This document shows positions 6,991 to 15,028 of a stretch of DNA of 28,115 nt, in pieces. The notes under the pieces were generated by a model. It did no database searches. It saw only the letters and a list, made by a program, of their open reading frames with translations, and was not told where the DNA came from. The stretch is from an uncultured Sutterella sp. GTDB taxonomy: Bacteria; Pseudomonadota; Gammaproteobacteria; Burkholderiales; Burkholderiaceae_F. Numbering within the stretch: position 1 is the first letter of the stretch; every line of letters begins with the position of its first letter. The stretch spans positions 1-28,115 of the forward strand of contig USHK01000001.1 of assembly GCA_900554375.1 (NCBI GenBank), written 5' to 3'. A program made the position numbers and the translations under genes.

Positions 6991-8259
6991 ATGACTGATT
7001 ACACCAAGCAGCTTGTCGAACAAAGACGTGAGCTTCACCAGTGGCCGGAAGAAGGCTGGACCGAATTCTGGACTACGAATTACATCGTCACCAAGCTGCG
7101 CTCCTGGGGCTATGAAGTCCTGCTCGGGACTAAAATCATCAACCCCGAACAGGTTTTCGGCCGCAACGAAAAACTCGTTCAGGAAGGCATTAAAAACGCT
7201 TTAGCCCGCGGAGTTTCTCAGTCTTTCATTGATGAAACTGAAGGCTACACCGGCTGCGTTGCTTTGCTGGATACCGGTAAAGAAGGTCCGACAACTGCAT
7301 TCCGTTTCGATATTGACTGCGTTTGCGTGAACGAGACCGACAATCCCGACCACAAGCCGAACAAGGAAGGTTTCAGAAGTCAGCACGCCGGTTTTATGCA
7401 TGCTTGCGGTCATGACTCTCACATTTCTATCGGTCTGACTCTGGCTCACTGGATCGCCGAGCATAAAGATGAACTGAAAGGTAAGTTCAAGATCGTTTTC
7501 CAGCCGGCTGAAGAAGGCGTTCGTGGTGCCAGCGCTATTGCTGCTTCCGGCATTGTTGACGATGCGGATTATTTCCTCGGCAGCCACATTTCCTTTATGG
7601 CAGATTCCGGCGAAATCGTTGCCGCTCCCTACGGCTTACTTTGCACCTCCAAGTATGACGTGACTTTTAAGGGCAAACCTGCCCACGCCGGTAAAGAACC
7701 TAATGCCGGCCGCAACGCTCTGGCAGCTGCCTGCAATGCAGTTGTTCAGATGATGGGTATACCTCGTCACGGCGGCGGTATGACTCGAATCAATGTTGGT
7801 ACACTTCGTGCCGGCGAAGGTCGTAACGTCATCCCGAGTTCTGCACACATGGCTCTGGAAGTTCGAGGCGAAACCAGCTCTATCAACGATTACATGGCCG
7901 AAAACGTTAAGAATATCGTTGAAGGTATCGCTAAAGGTTTTGATGTTACTTACGAAATTTCTCAGATGGGCGCAGCCGTTGACTTTACCAACGACAAAGA
8001 GCTCTCTGAAATGTTGATTGAAGTTGCTAAGACGGTTCCCGGCATTAACAAGATTCGTCCGGATGGAAACTTCGGAGGTTCCGAAGACATTTCCGTTCTT
8101 GGTAAGCGTGTCCAGGCTCACGGCGGCAAAGCTGCATTCTTCATTTGCGGCGCTGACAGAGCTGCCGGCCACCACCAAGGAACTTTCGACATTGACGAAG
8201 GCGCTTTCAAACAGGCTTTTGACATGTACGTCGGAATGGCAAAGAAATTGAACGGCTAA
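6991..8259 (+). CDS. abgA: AbgA-like M20 amidohydrolase (aminobenzoyl-glutamate hydrolase subunit A family)
   Basis: This 422-residue cytosolic M20 peptidase-family amidohydrolase resembles E. coli AbgA along its length. Matching features include RRELHQWPEEGW-EF near the N-terminus, FRFDID (104-109), MHACGHDSH (136-144), FQPAEEGVRGA (170-180), GEGRNVIPSSA and GHHQGTFDID near the C-terminus. In E. coli, AbgA with AbgB cleaves p-aminobenzoyl-glutamate to p-aminobenzoate and glutamate. No abgB or abgT lies beside it here, so the substrate may be another N-acyl amino acid or dipeptide. A clear AGGAGA precedes the ATG at 6991. The gene is monocistronic, between a promoter at 6931-6964 and a terminator at 8277-8319. 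Confidence 0.85.
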   Translation: MTDYTKQLVEQRRELHQWPEEGWTEFWTTNYIVTKLRSWGYEVLLGTKIINPEQVFGRNEKLVQEGIKNALARGVSQSFIDETEGYTGCVALLDTGKEGPTTAFRFDIDCVCVNETDNPDHKPNKEGFRSQHAGFMHACGHDSHISIGLTLAHWIAEHKDELKGKFKIVFQPAEEGVRGASAIAASGIVDDADYFLGSHISFMADSGEIVAAPYGLLCTSKYDVTFKGKPAHAGKEPNAGRNALAAACNAVVQMMGIPRHGGGMTRINVGTLRAGEGRNVIPSSAHMALEVRGETSSINDYMAENVKNIVEGIAKGFDVTYEISQMGAAVDFTNDKELSEMLIEVAKTVPGINKIRPDGNFGGSEDISVLGKRVQAHGGKAAFFICGADRAAGHHQGTFDIDEGAFKQAFDMYVGMAKKLNG

Positions 8260-8276
8260 TCAAAGATTAGATCCTG

Positions 8277-8319
8277 AAAATTAGGGCCCGGCTCGCAGAG
8301 AGTGCGGGCCTAATTTTTT
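8277..8319 (+). terminator. Terminator after the abgA-like gene
   Basis: AAAATTAGGGCCCG (8277-8290) pairs with CGGGCCTAATTTT (8305-8317) with one bulged G, followed by further Ts. Confidence 0.85.
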
Positions 8320-8488
8320 GCAATAGATTGCCTTTGGAGACAGACCTGAGAACAATGAAAAGAGCTGCGTTTCATACCCAATCACAGGAACGGAAGCCGA
8401 GAACAGCCGCCAATTCTGACATCTTCGATTTCCGGATTTCTTAACTTGATGTAGTAGAGCCTGTGAGAGGTTCAGAAAAGGCAAAAGA

Positions 8489-8513
8489 AAACGGGCGCTT
8501 AAAGCGCCCGTTT
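8489..8513 (-). terminator. Terminator downstream of frdC
   Basis: AAACGGGCGCTT (8489-8500) and AAGCGCCCGTTT (8502-8513) form a near-perfect hairpin. On the minus strand it runs into TTTTCTTTTG. It lies 25 bases past the frdC stop and shows that no frdA/frdB is co-transcribed downstream. Confidence 0.85.
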
Positions 8514-8538
8514 GAATCATGTACTCAGAAGAATCTGA

Positions 8539-9381
8539 TTAGTTCTTCTTGAGGTGGTCAGGCCACCAGCTCGGATAAGGAGCAGTCTGGGGAGTCTGCA
8601 GCCAGCCCGGAACGTAATGAGCTTCGGGATCAAGCTTGGCAGCTTCAGCACCGGCGTTGTAGAAGCCCATGATCGTGAAGGAACCCATGGCAATCATACC
8701 GATGATAAGAACGTAAGTAAGCTTGCGCAGGAAGCTGCGTGTGGCGTTCGACGGACCGCACCACTTCATGCACAGACGATACAGACCGATCATGCCGTGA
8801 AGTTCAGTAACGATGAGGAACAGGAAGACAACCCACAGCCAGGAATGGTAAACCTCGAGACCGCTGCCGTAAGGTCCGATGCTGCCCGGATCCATCAGCA
8901 TGGGGAGCATGTGCGGGAAGACCAGAGCGGTGAGGATAACACCGGTAATGAACTGAACCCACCACATTGTTGTGTCAGTGTGGCGGAGCAGTTTGTAGTG
9001 GCCGCGCATGATGCGGAAGGCTTTGTAGGTATTCGGGAACTTGCGGAGAGCAAGAATAGCGTGAATGACCACGAGAACGAAGATTACGCCGACGAATACG
9101 GAGTGCATCCAGAGGTGGTCAACACCATCAATGAAGTAGCCGCCGGTTAAAGAAACCAGAGACCAGAAAGTGTCTTTGCCAAGAAGAATGGAGCTTGTGA
9201 AGCCCATGTGGCAGAACAGGAAGAGACCGAGGATCAAGCCGGTAACGGACTGAAGAACGTCGCACCAGGCATAAGCCTTGGATTTCTGCTTTGTTTCTAC
9301 CAAGTCTTCGCCATCAATGATGGTCTTGGCAGAAGGTGTCACCTTGTAGAGGTGGGAGATGTCTTTGAAATCATCAGCCAT
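8539..9381 (-). CDS. frdC: FrdC, diheme cytochrome b subunit of quinol:fumarate reductase (Wolinella type)
   Basis: FrdC anchors fumarate reductase in the inner membrane and takes electrons from menaquinol through two b hemes. The 280-residue protein has five predicted membrane helices. Four histidines sit where the heme ligands of Wolinella succinogenes FrdC are expected: His58 (FCHMGF), His107 (VIHAIL), His157 (FPHMLP) and His195 (TELHG). Glu193 in the last motif matches the family's E-pathway glutamate. LALRKFPNTY, RHTDTTMWWVQ and GLYRL are family signatures. It is slightly longer than the 256-residue Wolinella protein, mainly at both ends. AAGG precedes the ATG at 9381. Unusually, no frdA or frdB is adjacent on either side, although in Wolinella they follow frdC. 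Confidence 0.9.
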   Translation of the reverse strand: MADDFKDISHLYKVTPSAKTIIDGEDLVETKQKSKAYAWCDVLQSVTGLILGLFLFCHMGFTSSILLGKDTFWSLVSLTGGYFIDGVDHLWMHSVFVGVIFVLVVIHAILALRKFPNTYKAFRIMRGHYKLLRHTDTTMWWVQFITGVILTALVFPHMLPMLMDPGSIGPYGSGLEVYHSWLWVVFLFLIVTELHGMIGLYRLCMKWCGPSNATRSFLRKLTYVLIIGMIAMGSFTIMGFYNAGAEAAKLDPEAHYVPGWLQTPQTAPYPSWWPDHLKKN

Positions 9382-9491
9382 GATAAACCTTAGAAATAGG
9401 ATGAGTTAGCGTTTAACACTGAGCGTAATAATGCTCTTGAACAGGTCCGCTGTCTCCTAAAATTCAAGCCTTGGCTGAAGCAGATAAAGTA

Positions 9492-9524
9492 AAACCCTCG
9501 TTTTTAATCAAAAATAGAGGGTTT
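9492..9524 (-). terminator. Terminator downstream of upp
   Basis: AAACCCTC (9492-9499) pairs with GAGGGTTT (9517-9524), and an inner TTTTT/AAAAA extends the stem. On the minus strand Ts follow (TTTTACTTT). Confidence 0.7.
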
Positions 9525-9551
9525 ATACCTAGTAATTATTTAGATTTGCAC

Positions 9552-10202
9552 TTATTTGGTGCCAAAGATCCTGTCGCCGGCATCTCCAAGACCTGGGAGA
9601 ATGTAGGCATCCTTATTTAATTTTTCATCTAAGGATGCGACATAGAGCTCAATTTCAGGGTGAGCTTTCTGGAACGTTGCAACGCCTTCGGGAGCGGAGA
9701 CCAATGCGACAAAAGTAATGTCTTTCGGTTTTACACCGCGTTTAATCAACGTATCGACAGCAGCGACGGCAGAATTACCTGTTGCTAGCATCGGGTCACA
9801 CAGAATGACACGCCGGCCTTCGAGTTTGGAAGGCAACTTAACAAGATATTCAACAGGTTTGTGGTCAGGTCCGCGGTACAAGCCGATATGGCCGACGCGG
9901 GCGGACGGCATAAGATCCAACAAGCCTTCGGACATACCTAAACCTGCTCTGAGGATCGGAATAATCACCAGCTTTTTACCGGCAATGAAGTTGCCCTTGC
10001 ACTTGCAAAGCGGAGTGTCAATGGTACGAGTTTCGAGCGGCAGATCGCGTGTCACTTCATATCCGATCAGGTAAGTAAGTTCGCGAAGCAGTTGACGGAA
10101 GGAATTGGACGGAGTCTTCTTTTCGCGCATCGTGCTGAGTTTATGCTGCACGAGGGGATGGTCAACGATATGAAGTTTAGGGAAACGCGGATCAGTTTTC
10201 AT
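9552..10202 (-). CDS. upp: Uracil phosphoribosyltransferase
   Basis: Upp makes UMP from uracil and PRPP in the pyrimidine salvage pathway in the cytosol. The 216-residue protein contains the PRPP-binding motif [10 protein letters not shown] (136-145), the type I PRTase pattern [10 protein letters not shown] (81-90), and the C-terminal uracil-binding region [12 protein letters not shown]. Length is close to the usual 208-210 with a short N-terminal extension. AGGAG lies upstream of the ATG at 10202. It is monocistronic on the minus strand with its own terminator and shows no obvious link to neighbouring genes. Confidence 0.96.
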   Translation of the reverse strand: MKTDPRFPKLHIVDHPLVQHKLSTMREKKTPSNSFRQLLRELTYLIGYEVTRDLPLETRTIDTPLCKCKGNFIAGKKLVIIPILRAGLGMSEGLLDLMPSARVGHIGLYRGPDHKPVEYLVKLPSKLEGRRVILCDPMLATGNSAVAAVDTLIKRGVKPKDITFVALVSAPEGVATFQKAHPEIELYVASLDEKLNKDAYILPGLGDAGDRIFGTK

Positions 10203-10441
10203 TCATTTATCTCCTATCAATACCTGACATTATGCGCCTATTGGATGGTATCGATGAGCGCTCAGATGCTGGAAGCGAATAGATTTTTTCTCCAAATGGG
10301 CGGCGCGTTGGATAATGAATAGAGAAGAGTTAAAGTTTTCGATTAGAGTATTGGAATAATGGAGTACCCTTATTTTGGAAAACAAGGTTGCACGAAATGA
10401 CTTTGTTCCAGTATGAAAAATTGCTCTTTTTCGGAAAGAGA

Positions 10442-10461
10442 AGATCTCAACAGATCTCAAC
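10442..10461 (+). repeat. Tandem 10-bp repeat upstream of the LapA-like gene
   Basis: AGATCTCAAC occurs twice head to tail (10442-10451 and 10452-10461), and the next bases, AGG, begin a third partial copy. The repeat lies about 75-95 bases upstream of the LapA-like start codon. Confidence 0.85.
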
Positions 10462-10469
10462 AGGCTCTG

Positions 10470-10516
10470 TGCATAGAGTGACAGATCCATTAAACTGACA
10501 CAAAGTCCTCTATGCA
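10470..10516 (+). promoter_or_regulatory. 9-bp inverted repeat ahead of the LapA-like gene
   Basis: TGCATAGAG (10470-10478) and CTCTATGCA (10508-10516) are perfect complements, 29 bases apart. The right arm ends 7 bases before the AAGG ribosome-binding site (10524-10527). It could be a leader hairpin if transcribed or a two-site operator if not. Confidence 0.45.
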
Positions 10517-10534
10517 AATTTATAAGGTTCGTTT

Positions 10535-11062
10535 ATGCGTTACATCGTCCTCTTATTGGTTCTGTTGATCGGAGCCGGCTTCGTGTTTATTAATTGGCCG
10601 GCAGTGAATGCCCCGGTAGAAGTTAATCTTCTTATCACCACAGCGAAGGCGCCGATTACTCTCATGCTTCTTTTCTGGTTCAGCCTCCTCTTTGTGATTG
10701 TGATCTACATATTGTTTGTTCAGCAAACCGGGTCGTTTGCCACAATGCGCCGTCTGACAAAAGAGCTTCAAGAGCAGCGCAAACTTGCAACGGATCAGGA
10801 AGCCTCTCGTTTGACTGACGTTAAGGCTGATTTCGAGCAGAAGTGGCACGGTTGGATGGAAGAACAAAAGCAGATTCTAGCCGAGACAGAACAGCGTTTA
10901 GGCGATCGTCAAAACAAGATCCTGGAAGCCTTTAAGGGCACGCAGGATCAGATTGCTACGGCGAATAAAGAACTGAATACGTCAATCACCGGCGCTCTGG
11001 ATACGATGGATGACAAGATTACGAAGATTCTGATCGCTAACCGGAATCCTGATCAACAGTAA
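10535..11062 (+). CDS. LapA-domain (DUF1049-like) membrane protein with C-terminal coiled coil
   Basis: This 175-residue protein has two membrane helices (about 2-20 and 42-64) separated by a short periplasmic loop with the FINWPAVNAPVEVNLL pattern of LapA-domain proteins. A long, charged, helical cytoplasmic tail rich in Gln, Glu and Lys (about 70-165) follows and probably forms a coiled coil. In E. coli LapA works with LapB (YciM) in regulating LpxC and lipopolysaccharide synthesis. Here no lapB follows and the gene is monocistronic, ending at a terminator, so the role may differ. ATG at 10535 with AAGG upstream. The domain call is by pattern recognition and is moderately certain; a purely structural membrane protein is the alternative. 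Confidence 0.65.
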   Translation: MRYIVLLLVLLIGAGFVFINWPAVNAPVEVNLLITTAKAPITLMLLFWFSLLFVIVIYILFVQQTGSFATMRRLTKELQEQRKLATDQEASRLTDVKADFEQKWHGWMEEQKQILAETEQRLGDRQNKILEAFKGTQDQIATANKELNTSITGALDTMDDKITKILIANRNPDQQ

Positions 11063-11078
11063 CTTTCTGCAAAAGTCA

Positions 11079-11107
11079 AAAGCGGGCCTTGGCCCGCTTT
11101 CTCTTTG
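11079..11107 (+). terminator. Terminator between the LapA-like gene and fbp (probably bidirectional)
   Basis: AAAGCGGGCC (11079-11088) pairs with GGCCCGCTTT (11091-11100), followed by CTCTTT on the plus strand and TTTTGACTTTT on the minus strand. It lies between two convergent genes. Confidence 0.8.
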
Positions 11108-11125
11108 ATGAGGAAAACCAAACAG

Positions 11126-12112
11126 CTAGTTATGGTACGAAGTAACTCTTTCGACTTCTTCCGCGCTTCCTAAGAAGACCGCCACCCTCTGATGAAGTTT
11201 CTCCGGCTGGAGATCAAGAATATTTTGGTAACCGTTGGTTGCTTTGCCGCCGGCCTGTTCAATCAAAAAGGACATCGGATTCGCTTCATACATCAACCGA
11301 AGTTTGCCGGGTTTGGATGGATCTCGGTTATCCCGAGGGTACATGAAAATACCGCCTCGGCAAAGAACACGGTGGACTTCAGCCACCATAGCGGCTACCC
11401 AACGCATGTTAAAGTTCTTGCCCAACGGCCCGGTATCTCCGGCTAATAACTCCTGAACGTACTTTTGGACGGGCGGTTCCCAATGTCTCATGTTCGACAT
11501 GTTGATCGCAAATTCCTGAGTCTGAACAGGGACCTTAACATTTTCTTTTGTAAGGATGTACTCGCCTGTTCCGAGGTTTAGCGTGAACATGAAGACGCCG
11601 TTTCCAACCGTCAAAGTCAAGATCGTTTGCGGTGAATACATAACATAACCCGCAGCGATCTGGTTTCGGCCCGGAATCAGGAAGCTTTCGTCAATGACCT
11701 TGCCTTCAGGAGCTTTAGTAATGGAGAAGATCGTGCCGATCGGAGCGTTGATATCGATGTTGCTTGATCCGTCGAGAGGATCAAACATAATTAGATATTT
11801 GCCGCGTTTAAAAGCAGCCGGAGTAGGGAGGCAGTGGTCCATTTCTTCGCTGGCCATACCGGCTAAAGCCCCGGTCCACTCAACGCCTTCGACAAAGATT
11901 TCGTTGGTAATGACGTCCAATTTTTTCTGATGTTCGCCTTGAACATTGTCTGTTCCGGCAAAACCAAGAACGCCCGCGAGCGCGCCGTGAGTCACCTTGT
12001 CGTTGATTTCTTTACTCAAGTCGGCAACCGCGTTGAGAAGATCGCATAGCTGCTGATCGATCACTCCGTCGCTGAGCTGTCTCGCTAAAAACTGCTGAAG
12101 GTTGATGGCCAC
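11126..12112 (-). CDS. fbp: Class 1 fructose-1,6-bisphosphatase
   Basis: Fbp hydrolyses fructose-1,6-bisphosphate to fructose-6-phosphate, the committed step of gluconeogenesis. The 328-residue length matches the family (E. coli 332). The metal/substrate motif [10 protein letters not shown] is at 111-120, Glu89/Glu90 lie in ASEEMDH, and GGIFMYPRD and IEQAGG appear near the C-terminus. The start is GTG at 12112, supported by AAGGAG nine bases upstream. pepN ends 51 bases upstream on the same strand, so a pepN-fbp operon is likely, an order I associate with other betaproteobacteria. It suits an organism living on amino acids and peptides. Confidence 0.95.
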   Translation of the reverse strand: MAINLQQFLARQLSDGVIDQQLCDLLNAVADLSKEINDKVTHGALAGVLGFAGTDNVQGEHQKKLDVITNEIFVEGVEWTGALAGMASEEMDHCLPTPAAFKRGKYLIMFDPLDGSSNIDINAPIGTIFSITKAPEGKVIDESFLIPGRNQIAAGYVMYSPQTILTLTVGNGVFMFTLNLGTGEYILTKENVKVPVQTQEFAINMSNMRHWEPPVQKYVQELLAGDTGPLGKNFNMRWVAAMVAEVHRVLCRGGIFMYPRDNRDPSKPGKLRLMYEANPMSFLIEQAGGKATNGYQNILDLQPEKLHQRVAVFLGSAEEVERVTSYHN

Positions 12113-12163
12113 TTTGTAAATCTCCTTTTGAAAGATCGTTTGTGATCTGCATTCTAAAAAATT

Positions 12164-14842
12164 CTAGACGGGTTCTGTCAGGGCGTGTTCAATAATTTCT
12201 CGTACATTCGGAGAAAGACTCTTTTCCTCGCTGACATATTTAAGGGCCTTGTACATCAGGTTAGATAGCGTAGGCTCATAGCGGCGCCAATTTTCCAGAG
12301 CGCGAGCTAGACGAGCGGCAACCTGCGGATTGAACTTATCCACAAAGAGAACACTGTCAACCCAAAGCTGATAGCCCATTCCGTCAGGACGATGGAATTC
12401 CGGACCGCCCATACGGAAAAATGTACCGAGCAGGGCGTAGATGCTGTTCGGGTTGTGATCCTGATACTTCGGATGCTGGGTCAGAGCGCGGATTAAATCC
12501 ACCGTTGGACGCTTGCCGCGCTGTGTGCGGAGCTGGGTGCTCAGCGCAAGCCATTTGTTGTTCAGAAGCGGTTCGGATTTCCATTCAACGTCAGCTTTGC
12601 TTAGGAGCTCTTCGCCAATCGGTAAAGAGGCCTGAACCGCAATGTTGACGGCACCGAGACGGTCGGTGAGGTTGTTTGCATTTTTATAAAGATTGCGAAC
12701 TTGCTGCATCGCTTTGGCGTCCTGGGCATAAGCTAAATAGCCTAGTGACAGCAGTTTAAGCGCACGGCGTCCTGCATCCGCCGCATCCGGACGATAAAGG
12801 CCCGGTGTCTGGTTATTTTTAACTTTATCTTCAAACGAACCTCTCAGACGCTGTCCGATTCTGCGTTTAATCAAATCGCAGGCCTCGCGAATGAGGGCCG
12901 GTTCGATAAGAACGCGATTCTCGGCAATGTAATTCTCACTGGGCATTTCCAAGACTTTGGCACGGTAAGCCGGAGACAGCGAGTCATCGTTGAGGATGTC
13001 TTCAAAAGCGAAAAGATAGGACTCAGACGGCATCGCGTTCTGTGCACCGCGTCGGGAGAGGTCCGAAATAAACTGATCCACCATCTGAAGCGTCAGTTTC
13101 TCAAATGCGTCGGCTCTGTTGAACAAGTCGGAATCATGGCGAGCCAAGAAAGCTAATTGTTCACGTGTGTATTCGGCATTAAAGATGACGGGCGCTGAAA
13201 AGCCTCTGCCGATGGAAAGAAGGGGCTTGGTAGAAACGTTGCGGAAAGTCCAGCTTTGGACGGCTTCATCCAAAATCAAGAGGCGAGAGGTTCCGTCGGG
13301 AGAATCCTCTCCTTCCAACTGAAGGGGAATATCGTTTCCGGCATCGTCAAGAATGCCGATCTTTACCGGAATCATCAGTGGCTTCGGAGCCGGTTTGCCC
13401 GGGAATGTTCGGTTATTTTGACGCAGCGTCAGCGTAAAAGTTTTTGCGATTTCGTCCCATTTGGTTTCAACAGAAATGCGCGGGGTTCCGGCCTGTGAAT
13501 ACCAAAGTTCAAACTGCGACAAATCTTCGTAGTTCGATTCGGCCATCGCGTTTAAGAAGTCATCGCAGGTGGCGGCCGTGCCGTCATAGCGGTTGATGTA
13601 TTCAAGCAGTCCGCGGCGGAAGCCGTCTTTGCCGAACAGTGTCTGATACATACGAACGACTTCGGCACCTTTTTCATAAACAGTGGTGGTGTAGAAGTTG
13701 TTGATGGACCGGTAAGATTCCGGACGGATCGGGTGAGCCATGGGGCCGGCATCCTCCGGGAACTGGGAGTTTCTGAGCACGCGTACGTCATCAATACGTT
13801 TAACTGCACGCGAGGACTCATCGCCAAGCATATCGGCGGAGAATTCCTGTTCTCTGAAGACAGTCAGACCTTCTTTTAAGGACAGCTGGAACCAATCTCG
13901 GCACGTGACTCGGTCGCCCGTCCAATTGTGGAAGTATTCATGACCGATGACAGCCTCGATGTTTGCAAAGTCCTTATCAGTCGCAACATTTTCATCAGCC
14001 AAAACATACTTCGAATTGAAAATGTTCAGCCCTTTGTTTTCCATAGCACCGAAATTGAAGTCGTCAGTTGCGACGATCATGAAACGGTCTAAGTCAAGAT
14101 CCAAGCCGAAGCGCTCTTCATCCCACTTAATAGCTTTGACCAAACTCTGCATGGCAAATTCAGTTTTGCCTTTATTAGCAGGCTCAGTCCAAATCTGGAG
14201 GAGAGCTTCACGACCGTCGGACAAGGTGACCTTTTGTTCCTGAGCGACAAAATTACCGGCTACAAGTGCGAACAAATAAGAGGGTTTCGGGAACGGATCT
14301 TCCCAGATGGCGTAGTTGCGGCCGTCCAGCAGCTCTCCCTGTTCTACGAGATTGCCGTTGGAAAGGAGGACCTTGTAGTCTTTCGGAGCGCGGATAACGA
14401 CGCGGTATTTGGCAAGAATATCCGGACGGTCAGGAAAGTAGGTAATGCGGCGGAAACCTTCGGATTCACATTGAGTAATGTAGTTGTTCTTACTCATGTA
14501 GAGGCCGGAGAGTTCAAGATTGTTGCGAGGATTGATCCGCGTAACGATTTCAATTTCCGTACGTTCCTTGACGTTATGGATAATCAATTTGCCGGGGCGC
14601 ATGTCGTATTGGCCCGGGAAGGAATCTTCTCCGGCGATTTTGATGGAAACCAGCGTTAGGTCGTCCCCGTCCAAAATCAGGTCGTCACTTTTTCTGTCTT
14701 CCTGAGGAACGGCAATAATTTTGGAGGTGACTTCAGTGCAGGTAGGGATTAGATCAAAGGAGAGGTCGATCGACTCGATTTGATGATCGGGAGCCGCATA
14801 GTCTTTTCTAAAAACAATATTTGATGCGTTTTGTGATGCCAT
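12164..14842 (-). CDS. pepN: Aminopeptidase N (M1 family)
   Basis: PepN is a cytosolic zinc aminopeptidase that removes N-terminal residues from peptides in protein turnover. From the ATG at 14842 the protein has 892 residues, near the E. coli size (870). It carries the exopeptidase motif GAMEN (265-269), the zinc site HEYFH (301-305) and the third ligand Glu324 in LKEGLTV. A long C-terminal helical domain follows. The frame extends upstream to a TTG at 14962, adding 40 residues that include basic and hydrophobic stretches not seen in PepN. The stretch YRAPDYQI in E. coli lines up with YAAPDHQIESIDLSFDL, so 14842 is preferred, though the ribosome-binding site there is weak. It is divergent from a C69 dipeptidase gene. 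Confidence 0.94.
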   Translation of the reverse strand: MASQNASNIVFRKDYAAPDHQIESIDLSFDLIPTCTEVTSKIIAVPQEDRKSDDLILDGDDLTLVSIKIAGEDSFPGQYDMRPGKLIIHNVKERTEIEIVTRINPRNNLELSGLYMSKNNYITQCESEGFRRITYFPDRPDILAKYRVVIRAPKDYKVLLSNGNLVEQGELLDGRNYAIWEDPFPKPSYLFALVAGNFVAQEQKVTLSDGREALLQIWTEPANKGKTEFAMQSLVKAIKWDEERFGLDLDLDRFMIVATDDFNFGAMENKGLNIFNSKYVLADENVATDKDFANIEAVIGHEYFHNWTGDRVTCRDWFQLSLKEGLTVFREQEFSADMLGDESSRAVKRIDDVRVLRNSQFPEDAGPMAHPIRPESYRSINNFYTTTVYEKGAEVVRMYQTLFGKDGFRRGLLEYINRYDGTAATCDDFLNAMAESNYEDLSQFELWYSQAGTPRISVETKWDEIAKTFTLTLRQNNRTFPGKPAPKPLMIPVKIGILDDAGNDIPLQLEGEDSPDGTSRLLILDEAVQSWTFRNVSTKPLLSIGRGFSAPVIFNAEYTREQLAFLARHDSDLFNRADAFEKLTLQMVDQFISDLSRRGAQNAMPSESYLFAFEDILNDDSLSPAYRAKVLEMPSENYIAENRVLIEPALIREACDLIKRRIGQRLRGSFEDKVKNNQTPGLYRPDAADAGRRALKLLSLGYLAYAQDAKAMQQVRNLYKNANNLTDRLGAVNIAVQASLPIGEELLSKADVEWKSEPLLNNKWLALSTQLRTQRGKRPTVDLIRALTQHPKYQDHNPNSIYALLGTFFRMGGPEFHRPDGMGYQLWVDSVLFVDKFNPQVAARLARALENWRRYEPTLSNLMYKALKYVSEEKSLSPNVREIIEHALTEPV

Positions 14843-15028
14843 CTTTATGTTCGCTTTTTTCAACTCGACCATTTTAACGCGGTACCCATTTTTGAAAAAA
14901 AGAAGACACAGCTCTTTGGTCCATTGTCTTAATTCTTCACATATTTTTGCTCTTGTGAACAACTCTTTTTGAGTCCCTCGGGTTGATCGGATTTAGAATG
15001 GGGGCACTTTTTTACCAAGGAGTTGCGT

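Larger units (their letters stand above)
10203..10534. other. 332-base non-coding stretch between upp and the LapA-like gene
   Basis: This divergent intergenic region should carry the promoters of upp (minus) and the LapA-like gene (plus). It contains a 10-bp tandem repeat and a 9-bp inverted repeat (listed separately). Small frames run through it on both strands but have no ribosome-binding site or recognisable product. No tRNA-like structure was seen. Confidence 0.6.

Noticed and set aside
8281..8520. 79-codon minus-strand frame between the abgA-like gene and frdC
   Set aside because: It overlaps two terminator hairpins and lacks a credible start signal or motif.
10230..10517. 95-codon minus-strand frame in the upp/LapA-like gap
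   Set aside because: It runs through the tandem and inverted repeats and the promoter region; no ribosome-binding site and no recognisable product.
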